A DNA stretch of 64,000 nt. Source: Paludisphaera borealis. Lineage in GTDB: Bacteria; Planctomycetota; Planctomycetia; Isosphaerales; Isosphaeraceae. The translations under genes and the position numbers were made by a program. Below, piece after piece: positions 38,337 to 46,676 of the stretch. The stretch covers positions 3,286,001 to 3,350,000 of the forward strand of contig NZ_CP019082.1 in NCBI RefSeq assembly GCF_001956985.1. Direction: 5' to 3'. Numbering within the stretch: the stretch's first letter is position 1; every line of letters begins with the position of its first letter. The notes below the pieces were generated by a model. It made no database searches. It worked only from the letters and a program-made list of their open reading frames with translations, and was not told where the DNA came from.

Positions 38337-38386
38337 AAGAACTCTCCCATGGGCCAGCAACCCCGGCGACCGGCGATACAACATTA

Positions 38387-38461
38387 GTAGGGTGAGCACT
38401 GCCAACCATCCGAAAGGGTTACGCCGTCATGGGTTGGAACGGCGGGCGATGCCCACCCTAC
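38387..38461. repeat. 75-bp palindromic repeat (gtagggtg...caccctac)
   Basis: Outer arms gtagggtgagca (38387-38398) and tgcccaccctac (38450-38461) pair with one mismatch; inner arms ccaaccat and atgggttgg extend the hairpin. Minus-strand translation reads VGWASPAVPTH, a peptide I recall as a common artefact of dispersed repeats in planctomycete annotations. Likely a REP/MITE-type element. Confidence 0.75.
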
Positions 38462-38499
38462 AAAACTGTGGTCGGCCCAGCCCCAAGGAGATGGACGAA

Positions 38500-38793
38500 A
38501 TGCCCTCGCCTCCCCTACAACTCGACGGTTCGAACGTTCTCTTCTGGACGGAGAGTCGCCTGGGTCGGTTTCACACGATTCCGTATGGTGCCGACCCGGC
38601 CGACATTGGCGTGATCTCCGTGGCGGCGATGGCCATCTGCCGCTATCCGGACGTAGGACCATACTACCTGTTTAAGTGCGACCGGAACTGGGAAGTAGTC
38701 TCCGATTGGGACGCCGAGAGCATAGAGAAAGCCCAAGAAATTGCATCCAGACACGCGATCGACGAGGTGATCGAGTGGTATGCCGCCGTCTGA
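38500..38793 (+). CDS. Small hypothetical protein
   Basis: A 97-aa acidic soluble protein (SVAAMAICRYPDVGPYYLFK, AQEIASRHAIDEVIEWYAAV) with a beta-alpha pattern. aaggag at 38485-38490 supports ATG 38500 rather than the longer frame, which runs into the repeat and terminator. The layout resembles small planctomycete hypotheticals of about 80-100 aa; family not recognised. Confidence 0.7.
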   Translation: MPSPPLQLDGSNVLFWTESRLGRFHTIPYGADPADIGVISVAAMAICRYPDVGPYYLFKCDRNWEVVSDWDAESIEKAQEIASRHAIDEVIEWYAAV

Positions 38794-38916
38794 CGACACT
38801 CCTCAAAACGAGTCTGGCGGACTACTAGGGCCTGTCCACGAACAACGACCTATTTTGGACGTGTCGCGATGATCTTTCCCACCAGACCTCGCGGACGGGC
38901 CAGGAACCCGTAACGC

Positions 38917-39022
38917 TGTAGGGGCGTCCCTTGGGGGTGCCCTCAGCGCAAGGCAGGCACACAGATCGTGGGTCGCCGTGGCCGCCGACGCGGACCGGGC
39001 ACCCCCAAGGGACGCCCCTACA
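38917..39022. repeat. 26-bp perfect inverted repeat, MITE/REP-like element
   Basis: Arms 38917-38942 (tgtaggggcgtcccttgggg...) and 38997-39022 are exact reverse complements separated by 54 bp. Size and symmetry are compatible with a non-autonomous mobile element or a REP doublet. No transposase is present in the window. Confidence 0.85.
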
Positions 39023-39191
39023 TCCGTTCGTGGACCCCCGCGAACGAGAAAGCCACGATCCAACACCGCGATCCGGTAGTAGACTTATCGTGGAGGACTC
39101 CCCAAGTCGTCCGGCGTCTTTGGCAACTCGGCTGTTTAATGAAATGGGGAAAGGCCATCCGCAACGTGCCGACGGTTCGCAAAAAACGCGC

Positions 39192-39490
39192 GAAGGAACC
39201 CAATCCGTCGGAACCGACGGCGGGACGGTCGCTCGGCGGATCGACGGCCGGGACAGGAGACGAGCGAACCCAAACAGGAAGCTTTTCGGCCGAAGGAAGC
39301 CAGTCGCGACGATAACCCTAAAGCCTGTATAGCAAAGGACTTGATCGGACTGGCCGAAAGCAGGGCGAGCTACGAACGAACCCAATCGCCGCGGCACGCC
39401 AGGAGGGCCGCGACGGGGCTTCCAGGCCGTCGAGAGGCGCTGCGGAGCAGTGGGCCTCCGGGACTTTCGGCGCGAACGAAGCCAATGGCG
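39192..39490 (+). repeat. Dispersed short motif, roughly gaa(c/g)gaa(c/g)ccaat
   Basis: Copies seen at about 39192 (gcgaaggaacccaatccg), 39262 (gagcgaacccaaac), 39291 (cgaaggaagccagtcgcg), 39373 (acgaacgaacccaatcgccg) and 39470 (gcgaacgaagccaatggcgg). Spacing is irregular. Function unknown. Confidence 0.5.
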
Positions 39491-39589
39491 GAGGAGATTC
39501 GGCCTTGAAGATTGGGCCGTTCCCCTCCGTGTCCTCCAATTCCTCCGTGGTGAGTCGTCGCGAGGTCCAATCGGAGCCAGGGCCGCGCG

Positions 39590-39994
39590 TCACCGCCGGA
39601 GCATGGCGATTTCTTTTTCGCGGCGGAGGTTGCGCAGGGTGGGCTCGTCCCAGTCGATGGCTTCGGCTTCGAGGAAGGCGGCGGCGGTCGCCTTAAGGTC
39701 GTCGGCGACGGCGACGCCCAGCTCAACGTGACGGACGACGATCCCGGCGTAGCCCAGGCGGTCGAGGTCGTCCCAGAGTTCGCGGTTCGAGCCGGCTTCT
39801 TCCTCGAACAAGTCCATCGCGGCGGCGAGGGTCTCGGGGCTGGCCAGTTGCTTCTGGACCTGGTCGAACGACAGCGGGTTGCCGTCGTCCATCAGGTCGT
39901 CGTAGACGTCGCCGTGGACCCGCTCGAAGCCCCGGTCGAGGGCGTCGTGGGCGTCGTCGTTCTCGTAACTCTTCACTCCCCAACATCCGGTCAT
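39590..39994 (-). CDS. DUF4259-like small protein
   Basis: A 134-aa acidic protein beginning MTGCWGVKSYENDDAHDALD, similar to the MGAWG..FENDDA start of DUF4259 proteins. The rest is helical and charged. Its ATG is directly adjacent to the stop of the upstream DUF4188 gene (TGA then ATG), so they are coupled. Function unknown. Confidence 0.7.
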   Translation of the reverse strand: MTGCWGVKSYENDDAHDALDRGFERVHGDVYDDLMDDGNPLSFDQVQKQLASPETLAAAMDLFEEEAGSNRELWDDLDRLGYAGIVVRHVELGVAVADDLKATAAAFLEAEAIDWDEPTLRNLRREKEIAMLRR

Positions 39995-40465
39995 TCAGCG
40001 CCTCATCATTCCCAGCCGGCCGCGGGCCGTCGTCGACGGCCCGACCGGTTCGCCAAGCTTTCCGAACCGGGCCAATCCGGCCGGCTCGCAGTCGAGATAA
40101 ATTGATTCCAGGTTCGCCGCCGGAACCAGGAAGACTTCGTGGTAGACGCCCAGGTCCTGCTTCCGCCTCATCCGGTCGACGGCCGCCCGCCACCATTCCG
40201 AGTGCGGAGGCCGGTGCGACCAGGCGTCAAGGGCGTCGAAGCTTCTCCAGTATTGCAGGACGCCGAAATGGCCGCGAGCGATCGTGAACGATTCCGAGCC
40301 CAGCAGCCCCGCGCCTTCGGCGACGGCCCGGTCGGCGTCGCGCGCGATCGCGGCGCGCAGCGTCCGGGCATGGAACCAGCCGGAGAGGCCGCGGACCTGG
40401 AACCCCATGCGGACGAGGCAAAGCTCGGCGTTGCCGTCGGGCAAGCTGGCGACCACCCGGCGCAT
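39995..40465 (-). CDS. DUF4188-like (dimeric alpha/beta barrel) protein
   Basis: A 156-aa protein with LCLVRMGFQVRGLSGWFHAR at the N-terminus, FGVLQYWRSFDALDAWSHRP and YHEVFLVPAANLESIYLDCE, a pattern of DUF4188, a monooxygenase-like ferredoxin fold. Whether it has heme-degrading or oxygenase activity is unknown. Starts two bases from the stop of the monophosphatase gene; part of a three-gene run. Confidence 0.85.
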   Translation of the reverse strand: MRRVVASLPDGNAELCLVRMGFQVRGLSGWFHARTLRAAIARDADRAVAEGAGLLGSESFTIARGHFGVLQYWRSFDALDAWSHRPPHSEWWRAAVDRMRRKQDLGVYHEVFLVPAANLESIYLDCEPAGLARFGKLGEPVGPSTTARGRLGMMRR

Positions 40466-40467
40466 GG

Positions 40468-41274
40468 TCAGGACCGCTCCGTCGCGGCGGGGTAGAGGCG
40501 GGCCTTGCTCAGGATCGCCTCCAGCCGTCTCGGCGGTGCGACGAACGTCGGGGTGGCGACCGGCGTGCGGCGGACCATCTCGGCCGGGTCGAGCCGTTCG
40601 CCCGCGAGCGTGCCGAACACGCAGCCGGCCTCGCTGGAGATCACGACCCCGGCGGCGACGTCGTGCGTCTGCTCGCCCAGGAACACGCACGCCTGAAGCC
40701 GGTTGGCGGCTACGAACACCTGCTCGCAGCAAGCGCTTCCCAGATCGCGAAGCCGGCCCTTGATCGAACGCGGGTCGACCGTGCGCATGGCGTTCGTGCC
40801 CAGGCAGACGTTGTCCTGAGTGTGGAAGACCTCGGCGTCGCGGGCATGCAGGCGTTCGCCGTCGCGCCAGGCGCCATGGCCCTTGACGGCCCAGAACAGC
40901 TCGCCGAGCGGGGGGATCGCGATCACGCCGAGGACGGGCACGCCGTCTTCGATCAGGCCAATGCTGACGGCCCAGAGGGGCAGGCCGTGGACGAGGTTGC
41001 CGGTGCCGTCGATGGGGTCGATCGACCAGCGCCGGCGGCCCTCGCCCCCGGACGCGGCGAATTCCTCGCCGGTAAGCCGATCATCGGGGTAGGCCTCTCC
41101 CAGCCGCTTCCGGATCAACTGTTCGAGGTCCTTGTCGAGGTCGGTCACGTAGCTGTGGTTGGCCTTCTCCTCGGGCTTGACCAGCTTCGCTCGCCGCATC
41201 GCCACGGCCGCCGCCTCGATCGCCAGGGCCTTGACCAGTTCAAGTTCGCCTTCGTATCGCGTCTTGTCCGTCAT
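40468..41274 (-). CDS. Inositol monophosphatase family protein
   Basis: A 268-aa Mg-dependent phosphatase fold. The signatures are YPDDRLTGEEF (Glu), WSIDPIDGTGNLVHGLP (catalytic Asp pair) and EQTHDVAAGVVISSEAG (third metal-site Asp; His replaces the usual Trp). Substrate may be inositol phosphate, histidinol phosphate or PAP. First gene of a minus-strand run with DUF4188 and DUF4259-like genes. Confidence 0.92.
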   Translation of the reverse strand: MTDKTRYEGELELVKALAIEAAAVAMRRAKLVKPEEKANHSYVTDLDKDLEQLIRKRLGEAYPDDRLTGEEFAASGGEGRRRWSIDPIDGTGNLVHGLPLWAVSIGLIEDGVPVLGVIAIPPLGELFWAVKGHGAWRDGERLHARDAEVFHTQDNVCLGTNAMRTVDPRSIKGRLRDLGSACCEQVFVAANRLQACVFLGEQTHDVAAGVVISSEAGCVFGTLAGERLDPAEMVRRTPVATPTFVAPPRRLEAILSKARLYPAATERS

Positions 41275-41346
41275 TGCGAAATCGTCCCGCCGTCGTCTTG
41301 TTGTTCATCTCCCATCATCTTCGGATTCGGGGCGTGGGCCGACAAG

Positions 41347-42903
41347 TCACAAATCCCAGACCCGCTCGCCCCCCAGGAAACAGGAGACGATGCCATCCTC
41401 GCTCACCTTGAGAACCGGGCCGTACCGGCTGGCGACGATCGCGGCGGTGGTGCGCGCTCCTTCCGCCGTCGCCTGGATGCTGCTGTGCGCGTCGTGGCGG
41501 AGGATCGCGCCAAAGGCCAGCAGCCGCCCGTCGCCGTCGGTCACGAGCGCGCCGTCGAGCGAGGCGAGGGCCTCGACCACCGAGGCGTCGAGCGACAGCA
41601 GCGAGCGGTTTCCGGCGAGGTAACGGATCGACCCCTTGGTCAATGCCTCGACCACCGGCTCGCCGGCCGTCGCCGCGTCGCTCCACGGGTCGACCACCTG
41701 GAGAGCCGTCGGTCCCGGCTCCGGGTCCGGCTCGGGTTCCCCCCCAGCCTCCGTCTCGAAGTCGAGGACGTCCTGCGGGGCCAGCAGCCGGCCGATCGCC
41801 TGCGACGAGTCGTCGACGACGACCAGCAGGCCCCCCTGCCGCTCTTCTGCCAGGTCGAGGGCCGCCTGGAAGAGGATGCGGGCGAGGCGAGGGTTCGAGA
41901 GGGCCGCTTGCCAGACGGCGAACTTCGACTCGGGGTCGAGCACCCGCCAGCGGCCGTGGGCGAAAACGAACGCCTGCATGCCGTCGGCGAAGACCTTGAT
42001 CTCCTGGTTCGGGCTCAAGACCAGGCAGACGTCGCCCCCTCCACGCGTCGCCCGAGCGTGCGCCGAATACGACCGGGCGCAGGGGACGTCGCGCGCCGGC
42101 GTCTCGTCGGCCAGTGCTTGATCGTCGCGGCCCGCCCAGCGGCGGATGTCGACGACGTCGGCCAGCTTGCCGTCGCGGTCGACGAGGAAGAGGGTGCGGC
42201 GGCCGTCGCAAAGCCGGTGCAGGCTCTTGAGGCTCGTCAGCTCGACGCCGAAGTCGAGCGCCTCGGGGGGCGCCGGACGGCGGTCCTCGCCTTCTCCCCG
42301 GTCGCCGACCAAGCCGAGAATCAGCGCGCCGGTGGTCACGCGGCGGTTCTCGTAGGTCGAGAGGGCCATGGTGCGAAGGGTCAGGATCGCCTCGGCGATC
42401 CGGCTCGTGGCCGAGGCCGCCGGGGCGTAGGCCGACGGCTCCAGGCAGGCCGCAACGTAGTGGTCTTCCGGCATACCCCGGCGCAACTGGAGGATCGACA
42501 TCCGCGACCGGCGGAAGAGGATCTGGAAGTTCAGTTCCAGCACCGCGGCGACCGCCCGGATCAACCGACGGTCCTGCGCGCCCAGGCCCAGCGGACGCTC
42601 CGGGACCAGCCGATGCCACGTCCCGAACAGCGAGACCCAGACCGCCGTCGTCCGATCTCCGTCCTCGTCGGCCATCTCAAATCCGAGTCCGTCGCCGGGA
42701 TTCGACCGACCGGACGCGACCGTCAGCCGGCCCGCGCCGGGCGCGGGAACCGGCTCGATCCGACAGCCGGGATAGAACGAATGGACGTCGCGGAGGAACG
42801 CGCCGACGAAAACGCGCACGAACGTGCGGGGATCGCGGAACGTCCCGAAGCCGGGCTCGTCGCCGCCCGAAGACGACGACGGAGGGTGGATCGAGAGTGA
42901 CAT
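41347..42903 (-). CDS. Protein with a divergent diadenylate cyclase (DisA_N/DAC)-like domain
   Basis: A 518-aa soluble protein. The C-terminal part matches DAC order: GGLLVVVDDSSQA (358-370), the DGA motif at 450-452 (LDGALVTDGDGRLLAFGAIL) and GARTTAAIVASRYGPVLKVS (482-501) where cyclases have G(T)RHRAA. DAC enzymes make c-di-AMP from two ATP. The RHR triad residues are replaced, and an acidic/Pro insert (385-400) interrupts the domain, so activity is doubtful. The N-terminal half is helical with no known family. gggaggag precedes ATG 42903. Confidence 0.75.
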   Translation of the reverse strand: MSLSIHPPSSSSGGDEPGFGTFRDPRTFVRVFVGAFLRDVHSFYPGCRIEPVPAPGAGRLTVASGRSNPGDGLGFEMADEDGDRTTAVWVSLFGTWHRLVPERPLGLGAQDRRLIRAVAAVLELNFQILFRRSRMSILQLRRGMPEDHYVAACLEPSAYAPAASATSRIAEAILTLRTMALSTYENRRVTTGALILGLVGDRGEGEDRRPAPPEALDFGVELTSLKSLHRLCDGRRTLFLVDRDGKLADVVDIRRWAGRDDQALADETPARDVPCARSYSAHARATRGGGDVCLVLSPNQEIKVFADGMQAFVFAHGRWRVLDPESKFAVWQAALSNPRLARILFQAALDLAEERQGGLLVVVDDSSQAIGRLLAPQDVLDFETEAGGEPEPDPEPGPTALQVVDPWSDAATAGEPVVEALTKGSIRYLAGNRSLLSLDASVVEALASLDGALVTDGDGRLLAFGAILRHDAHSSIQATAEGARTTAAIVASRYGPVLKVSEDGIVSCFLGGERVWDL

Positions 42904-43019
42904 CGCCGGCTCCTCCCTGAGCGTTCCCGAAGCACGCCGCCTCCCCTTCCCAGGGTCCGGGATGGTACATCGAAGCGAGAGAACAGGAAAGGGCGATCGC
43001 ATGAATTATTAAATTTCAT

Positions 43020-44276
43020 TCATGCCGAAGCCGAAACCCGAACCCCTCCCCGCCAGGCGGGCCTTGCCTGGCGAGCACCGGCACGCTCCGGCCGTGCGAC
43101 GAGCGCCGTCGAACGGGCCGGGAGGAACGCGGCGGCCTGGCTCTGCGCGCGGCGGCCGGGAGTGCGAGGGATGGCGGCGGATCGCGTGGCGATCTTGTGG
43201 GTCGTTAGAGGGAGGCTGACGTACTGGTCGCCGTGGGGCCCCGAGCCTGAGACGCCGACCGCCTGCGCGGCGTCGACGATCCCGCCGGTCACCGTCTTGC
43301 CCGTGAGGCCGGGCAGAGGCTTGACCGTCGCGAGCACCTGCTGGACCAGTTGCTCGGCCGACCAGTCGGGATGGAGGCCGACAAGGAGCGAGACGACCCC
43401 TGTCACGTACGGGGCGGCCATCGAGGTTCCCGAGAGCAGCCCGTAGGTGCGCGGCGGGTACGTGCTGTAGATGGTCACGCCGGGGGCGGCGAGGTCGACC
43501 GAATGGAGCCCGTAGTTGGAGAACGAGGCGAGGTTGCCGGCGGGGTCGACCGCCGCGACCACCAGGACGTTGGGCAGATGGTACGCGGCCGGGTAGATCG
43601 GCACGACGTCGGAGTTCACTCCGTCATTGCCGGCGGCCGTGACGAAAACCACCCCCTTCTGATCGGCGTAGGCGATTGCATTGTACAGGTCGTCGTCGGG
43701 CAAGTCGGAGCCCCAGCTCGCGTTGATCACCCGCGCCCCGTTGTCGACCGCGAACCGGATCGCCGCGACGGCGTTCTCCAGAGTGCCCGAGCCGTCGGCG
43801 GCGAGCGTCCTCAGCGGCATGATCCGCGCGTTCCAGTCGAGGCCGACGACCCCCTTGCGATTGTCGGCCGCGGCGGCGATGACGCCCGCGACGTGCGTGC
43901 CGTGGCCGAACTGGTCCTGAACGTTGCCGTTGTTGTTGACGAAGTTCCAGCCGTAGACGATCTTGCCGCGCCGCGAGGCCGCCGGATTGACCCAGAGCCG
44001 GCCGACGAGGTCGGGGTTGCGCAGGTCGACGCCCGAGTCGATGACCGCCACGATGGTCGAGGGGCTGCCGGTCGTCACCGTCCAGGCTTCGGGGGCGTCG
44101 ACGTCGATGTCGGAAGGGCTGTTGAGCCCCCACTGCTGGTTGAACTGGGGATCGTTCGGATAGGTCGGCCCGACCACGGGCAGATTGCTCACGCTCAGGA
44201 GCAGCCGGCCGTCGAGGCTCTCAACCTGGAGGTCGGCCCGGCGCGCGGCGCGGCGAGATGCGATGGATCGGGCCAT
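43020..44276 (-). CDS. Secreted subtilisin-family serine protease (S8)
   Basis: A 418-aa protein. Catalytic triad Asp80 (VAVIDSGVD), His125 (FGHGTHVAG), Ser285 (LSGTSMAAPYVTG) with oxyanion Asn217 (AAGN). The N-terminus LQVESLDGRLLLS is the LExLExRxLLS-type export motif frequent in planctomycete secreted proteins; there is no classical signal peptide. The C-terminal 60 residues after the fold are basic and low complexity. Intact. Confidence 0.92.
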   Translation of the reverse strand: MARSIASRRAARRADLQVESLDGRLLLSVSNLPVVGPTYPNDPQFNQQWGLNSPSDIDVDAPEAWTVTTGSPSTIVAVIDSGVDLRNPDLVGRLWVNPAASRRGKIVYGWNFVNNNGNVQDQFGHGTHVAGVIAAAADNRKGVVGLDWNARIMPLRTLAADGSGTLENAVAAIRFAVDNGARVINASWGSDLPDDDLYNAIAYADQKGVVFVTAAGNDGVNSDVVPIYPAAYHLPNVLVVAAVDPAGNLASFSNYGLHSVDLAAPGVTIYSTYPPRTYGLLSGTSMAAPYVTGVVSLLVGLHPDWSAEQLVQQVLATVKPLPGLTGKTVTGGIVDAAQAVGVSGSGPHGDQYVSLPLTTHKIATRSAAIPRTPGRRAQSQAAAFLPARSTALVARPERAGARQARPAWRGGVRVSASA

Positions 44277-44448
44277 GTCCGGGGTGTCTCGTCGATGGTG
44301 CGGAATTCGAGGACGCGGGCGAGCCGGGAGCGCGACGATCGAGCGACGTCGGCGACGTGGACGCCCGCTTGCACGGCCTCACGGCAGCGAATTCTACACC
44401 ATGGATGGACCCCGCACCACTCGCTTCGCTGGAATCAGCGAGGCGGGC

Positions 44449-45432
44449 TCAGCGCGTCCGGGAAGGCGTCCGCGACGGCCGTCGGGTTGGTCCGTCGTCC
44501 CGGGTCGCGGCCACGGCGGCGTCGTCGCGCGGGGCGCGACGGCGGGCCAGGGGGGAGGAGACGACGTTCCAGGTCTCGCCGTTGCTGACCAGGGTGATCG
44601 TCCCCTGCTGATCGGTCCGCAACAGCGGCACTTTGTACTTGCGCAAGAGCGCGATCGTCTCAGAGTGGGGATGCCCGTAGCTGTTCCCTTTGGCGAGGCT
44701 GGCGACGGCGAGGTCGGGCTGGACGAGTTCGAGCCAACGGGCATCGGTGCCGTTGCGGCTGCCGTGGTGTGCCAGCTTGAGGATCGAGCAATCGCCGACC
44801 AGCTCCGGACAATGAGCCAACCACCATCGCCGCTCGTCGGTCTCACTGTCGCCGGTCAACAGCATCGCGAAGCCGCCATACTGAACGCGGAGGCCGATCG
44901 AGTTCTCGTTCTCTTCTTTCGTGTTCTCGGGCGGCTGAGGGAGAATCGTGAGCGTCACCGAGCCGAGTTCGATCTTCCTCGGCTTGGCGGTCGGCTGCAC
45001 GGCGGTGATCCCTTCGTCCTTCACGACCTGGAGCACCTTGAGGTAGCTCTTGGTCGTGTGCGACGAGCCCGTGGCTACGAAGTACTTGGGCTTGAAGTCG
45101 CGGAGGATCGGCTCCATGCCGCCGTAGTGGTCGCTGTGGTGGTGCGAGACCACGACCAGATCGATCGCCGTGATCCCCTTGCTCTTGAGCAGCTTCGCGG
45201 CGGCGTCGCGCGAGGGGCCGGCGTCGACCAGGGCCGTCTTGCCCTCGGGCGACCGGATCAGGATCGAGTCGCCCTGGCCGACGTCGAGGATTTCGATCGT
45301 CACCATCGGGCGCGACGGCGACGACCCGGAACGGCCGGTGAACCACTGGGCGTCGGCCGGTGCGGCGAACCACGAGACGGCGAACACGAAGGCGGCGACC
45401 ACCCGTAGGCGGCGGGAGAGTTTGGCGGTCAC
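44449..45432 (-). CDS. Secreted ComEC/Rec2-like metallo-beta-lactamase-fold hydrolase
   Basis: A 327-aa protein with a signal peptide (ending AAPADAQ), a metal motif HHHSDH (VVVSHHHSDHYGG), LTGDSETDERR and LKLAHHGSRNGTD, as in the ComEC C-terminal domain and related hydrolases. It may act on extracellular nucleic acid or another phosphoester. The start is GTG at 45432 overlapping the DUF3006 stop (GTGA), so the gene is translated as part of the operon 46486 to 44449. Confidence 0.9.
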   Translation of the reverse strand: MTAKLSRRLRVVAAFVFAVSWFAAPADAQWFTGRSGSSPSRPMVTIEILDVGQGDSILIRSPEGKTALVDAGPSRDAAAKLLKSKGITAIDLVVVSHHHSDHYGGMEPILRDFKPKYFVATGSSHTTKSYLKVLQVVKDEGITAVQPTAKPRKIELGSVTLTILPQPPENTKEENENSIGLRVQYGGFAMLLTGDSETDERRWWLAHCPELVGDCSILKLAHHGSRNGTDARWLELVQPDLAVASLAKGNSYGHPHSETIALLRKYKVPLLRTDQQGTITLVSNGETWNVVSSPLARRRAPRDDAAVAATRDDGPTRRPSRTPSRTR

Positions 45433-45704
45433 AATTTGATGTCTCCGCCGGGGTCGGTCGCCTTGAGTTCGTCCTGAACCTTGCGCGTGTCGTCGGCCAG
45501 CTTCTTGGTGGCGGCCTCGTCACGTTTGAGGGTCATCGTGAGCACGTCGCCGGCCTTCGCGCCCGGCGGCAAGAGCGCCTTGGGGACGTTGATCGTCGCG
45601 CCGTCGTCGGCGACGAGGACGGCGATCGACTTGTCGTCGCCCTCGAACCGATCAACCGATAAGTGGATGGCCACGTCCGGCCTCCTTGGTTTGAAGCGGC
45701 TCAT
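45429..45704 (-). CDS. DUF3006 domain protein
   Basis: A 91-aa protein: IHLSVDRFEGDDKSIAVLVA, NVPKALLPPGAKAGDVL and a charged tail. DUF3006 proteins are often paired with MBL-fold hydrolases, as here. ATG at 45704 overlaps the upstream gene stop (ATGA). Confidence 0.88.
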   Translation of the reverse strand: MSRFKPRRPDVAIHLSVDRFEGDDKSIAVLVADDGATINVPKALLPPGAKAGDVLTMTLKRDEAATKKLADDTRKVQDELKATDPGGDIKL

Positions 45705-46486
45705 TTGATGATGATCGGTCGCTCGGCGACGTCGACGGCCGGACGGTCCGAGCCCCTCCGCGCGACAGTCGGCCGGTCGGCGGCATCGCCGGTGCGCTGG
45801 CTGTCGAAGACGATCCGGTTGAGCGTCGACTGATCCGCCGACCGGCTCGACACGACGGCCAGGACATGCGGTCCCGAGGCCAGCGGGAAGGTGTCGGGCT
45901 CGGGAAGCGCCATCTTGAAAGTCTTGGGGCTGAAGAAGCCGGCCTTGCGATCCCACGCCGCGACGACGATCTGATCGCCGGACCGCCACTCGATCTCGAA
46001 GGGGCGTTTGTTCCAGTCGACCGACAGGTCGTCGCGGCCGACCACTGCGAGGTTCTCGCCGAACGACTTGCTCTCCCAGACGAGGACGCTCTTCCCCTCG
46101 GCGTCGATCTTGCGGACCTCGGCCTGGATGTCGACCGTCTTGCCGGCGGTGAACTGCTTGGGGTCGAGCCTGAGTTCCGTGATCCGGACCTTGTAGACGC
46201 CGGGCCGCTTGGGGTCTCGCGTCAGCACCTGGGAAACCGCCGTCGCCAGCCGTTCCTTGATCTCGCTCCCATCGCCCTGACCGATCTCATCGACGGACTT
46301 GCCCAGCACCGCTTCGGTCAGCGCCTGAAGCTGGGGGTAGTCCTTGAAGAACCAGCCGCCGATCCCCGCGCTTCCTCCGGTCATCACCATGACGATGAAA
46401 TACACGAGGCGACGGAACAACGGCTGTTGCTTTTTCGATTGTCTGGTCACGTGAGAAGGGCCCCCATCCCTGGCTGTAGTGTTCAA
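45701..46486 (-). CDS. Membrane-anchored hypothetical protein heading the MBL/DUF3006 operon
   Basis: A 261-aa protein with a basic N-terminus (RQSKKQQPLFRRL), one transmembrane helix (about 28-46) and an extracytoplasmic domain with beta strands (VYKVRITELRLDPKQFTAGK, GPHVLAVVSSRSADQSTLN). No family recognised. The start is TTG at 46486 with aggac upstream, but GTG at codon 13 is possible. The three overlapping genes imply a joint extracytoplasmic function. Confidence 0.75.
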   Translation of the reverse strand: MNTTARDGGPSHVTRQSKKQQPLFRRLVYFIVMVMTGGSAGIGGWFFKDYPQLQALTEAVLGKSVDEIGQGDGSEIKERLATAVSQVLTRDPKRPGVYKVRITELRLDPKQFTAGKTVDIQAEVRKIDAEGKSVLVWESKSFGENLAVVGRDDLSVDWNKRPFEIEWRSGDQIVVAAWDRKAGFFSPKTFKMALPEPDTFPLASGPHVLAVVSSRSADQSTLNRIVFDSQRTGDAADRPTVARRGSDRPAVDVAERPIIIK

Positions 46487-46676
46487 CCGGCCGTCCTGGG
46501 CGGTCGAAGTCGACTTGTCCGAGAGTCCTCAACGAAGCGGCCGACGGAAAGGCTCCGGCGCCGCGCTCCAGGTCGCAAGACGTGATATGCGGAAGCGGAG
46601 GAACGCCGCTCTTTTAGCAGGATGGCGACGAGGGTCAAGTCGAGTTCCGGTCGGGCGGACGCGGCGACGCGGCTGG

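Larger units (their letters stand above)
38794..39589. other. Non-coding, repeat-rich region
   Basis: A 796-bp stretch without a supported gene. It holds a 26-bp perfect inverted repeat at 38917-39022 and several copies of a gaa(c/g)gaa(c/g)ccaat-like motif between 39190 and 39490. Short ORFs in this stretch have no RBS and no family character. Confidence 0.6.

Noticed and set aside
38825-39397. 190-codon minus-strand ORF and overlapping plus-strand ORFs
   Set aside because: They are composed largely of the inverted repeat and other low-complexity sequence, without RBS.
40663-42900. 745-codon plus-strand ORF
   Set aside because: Antisense to the monophosphatase and DAC-like genes, which have clear motifs and RBSs.
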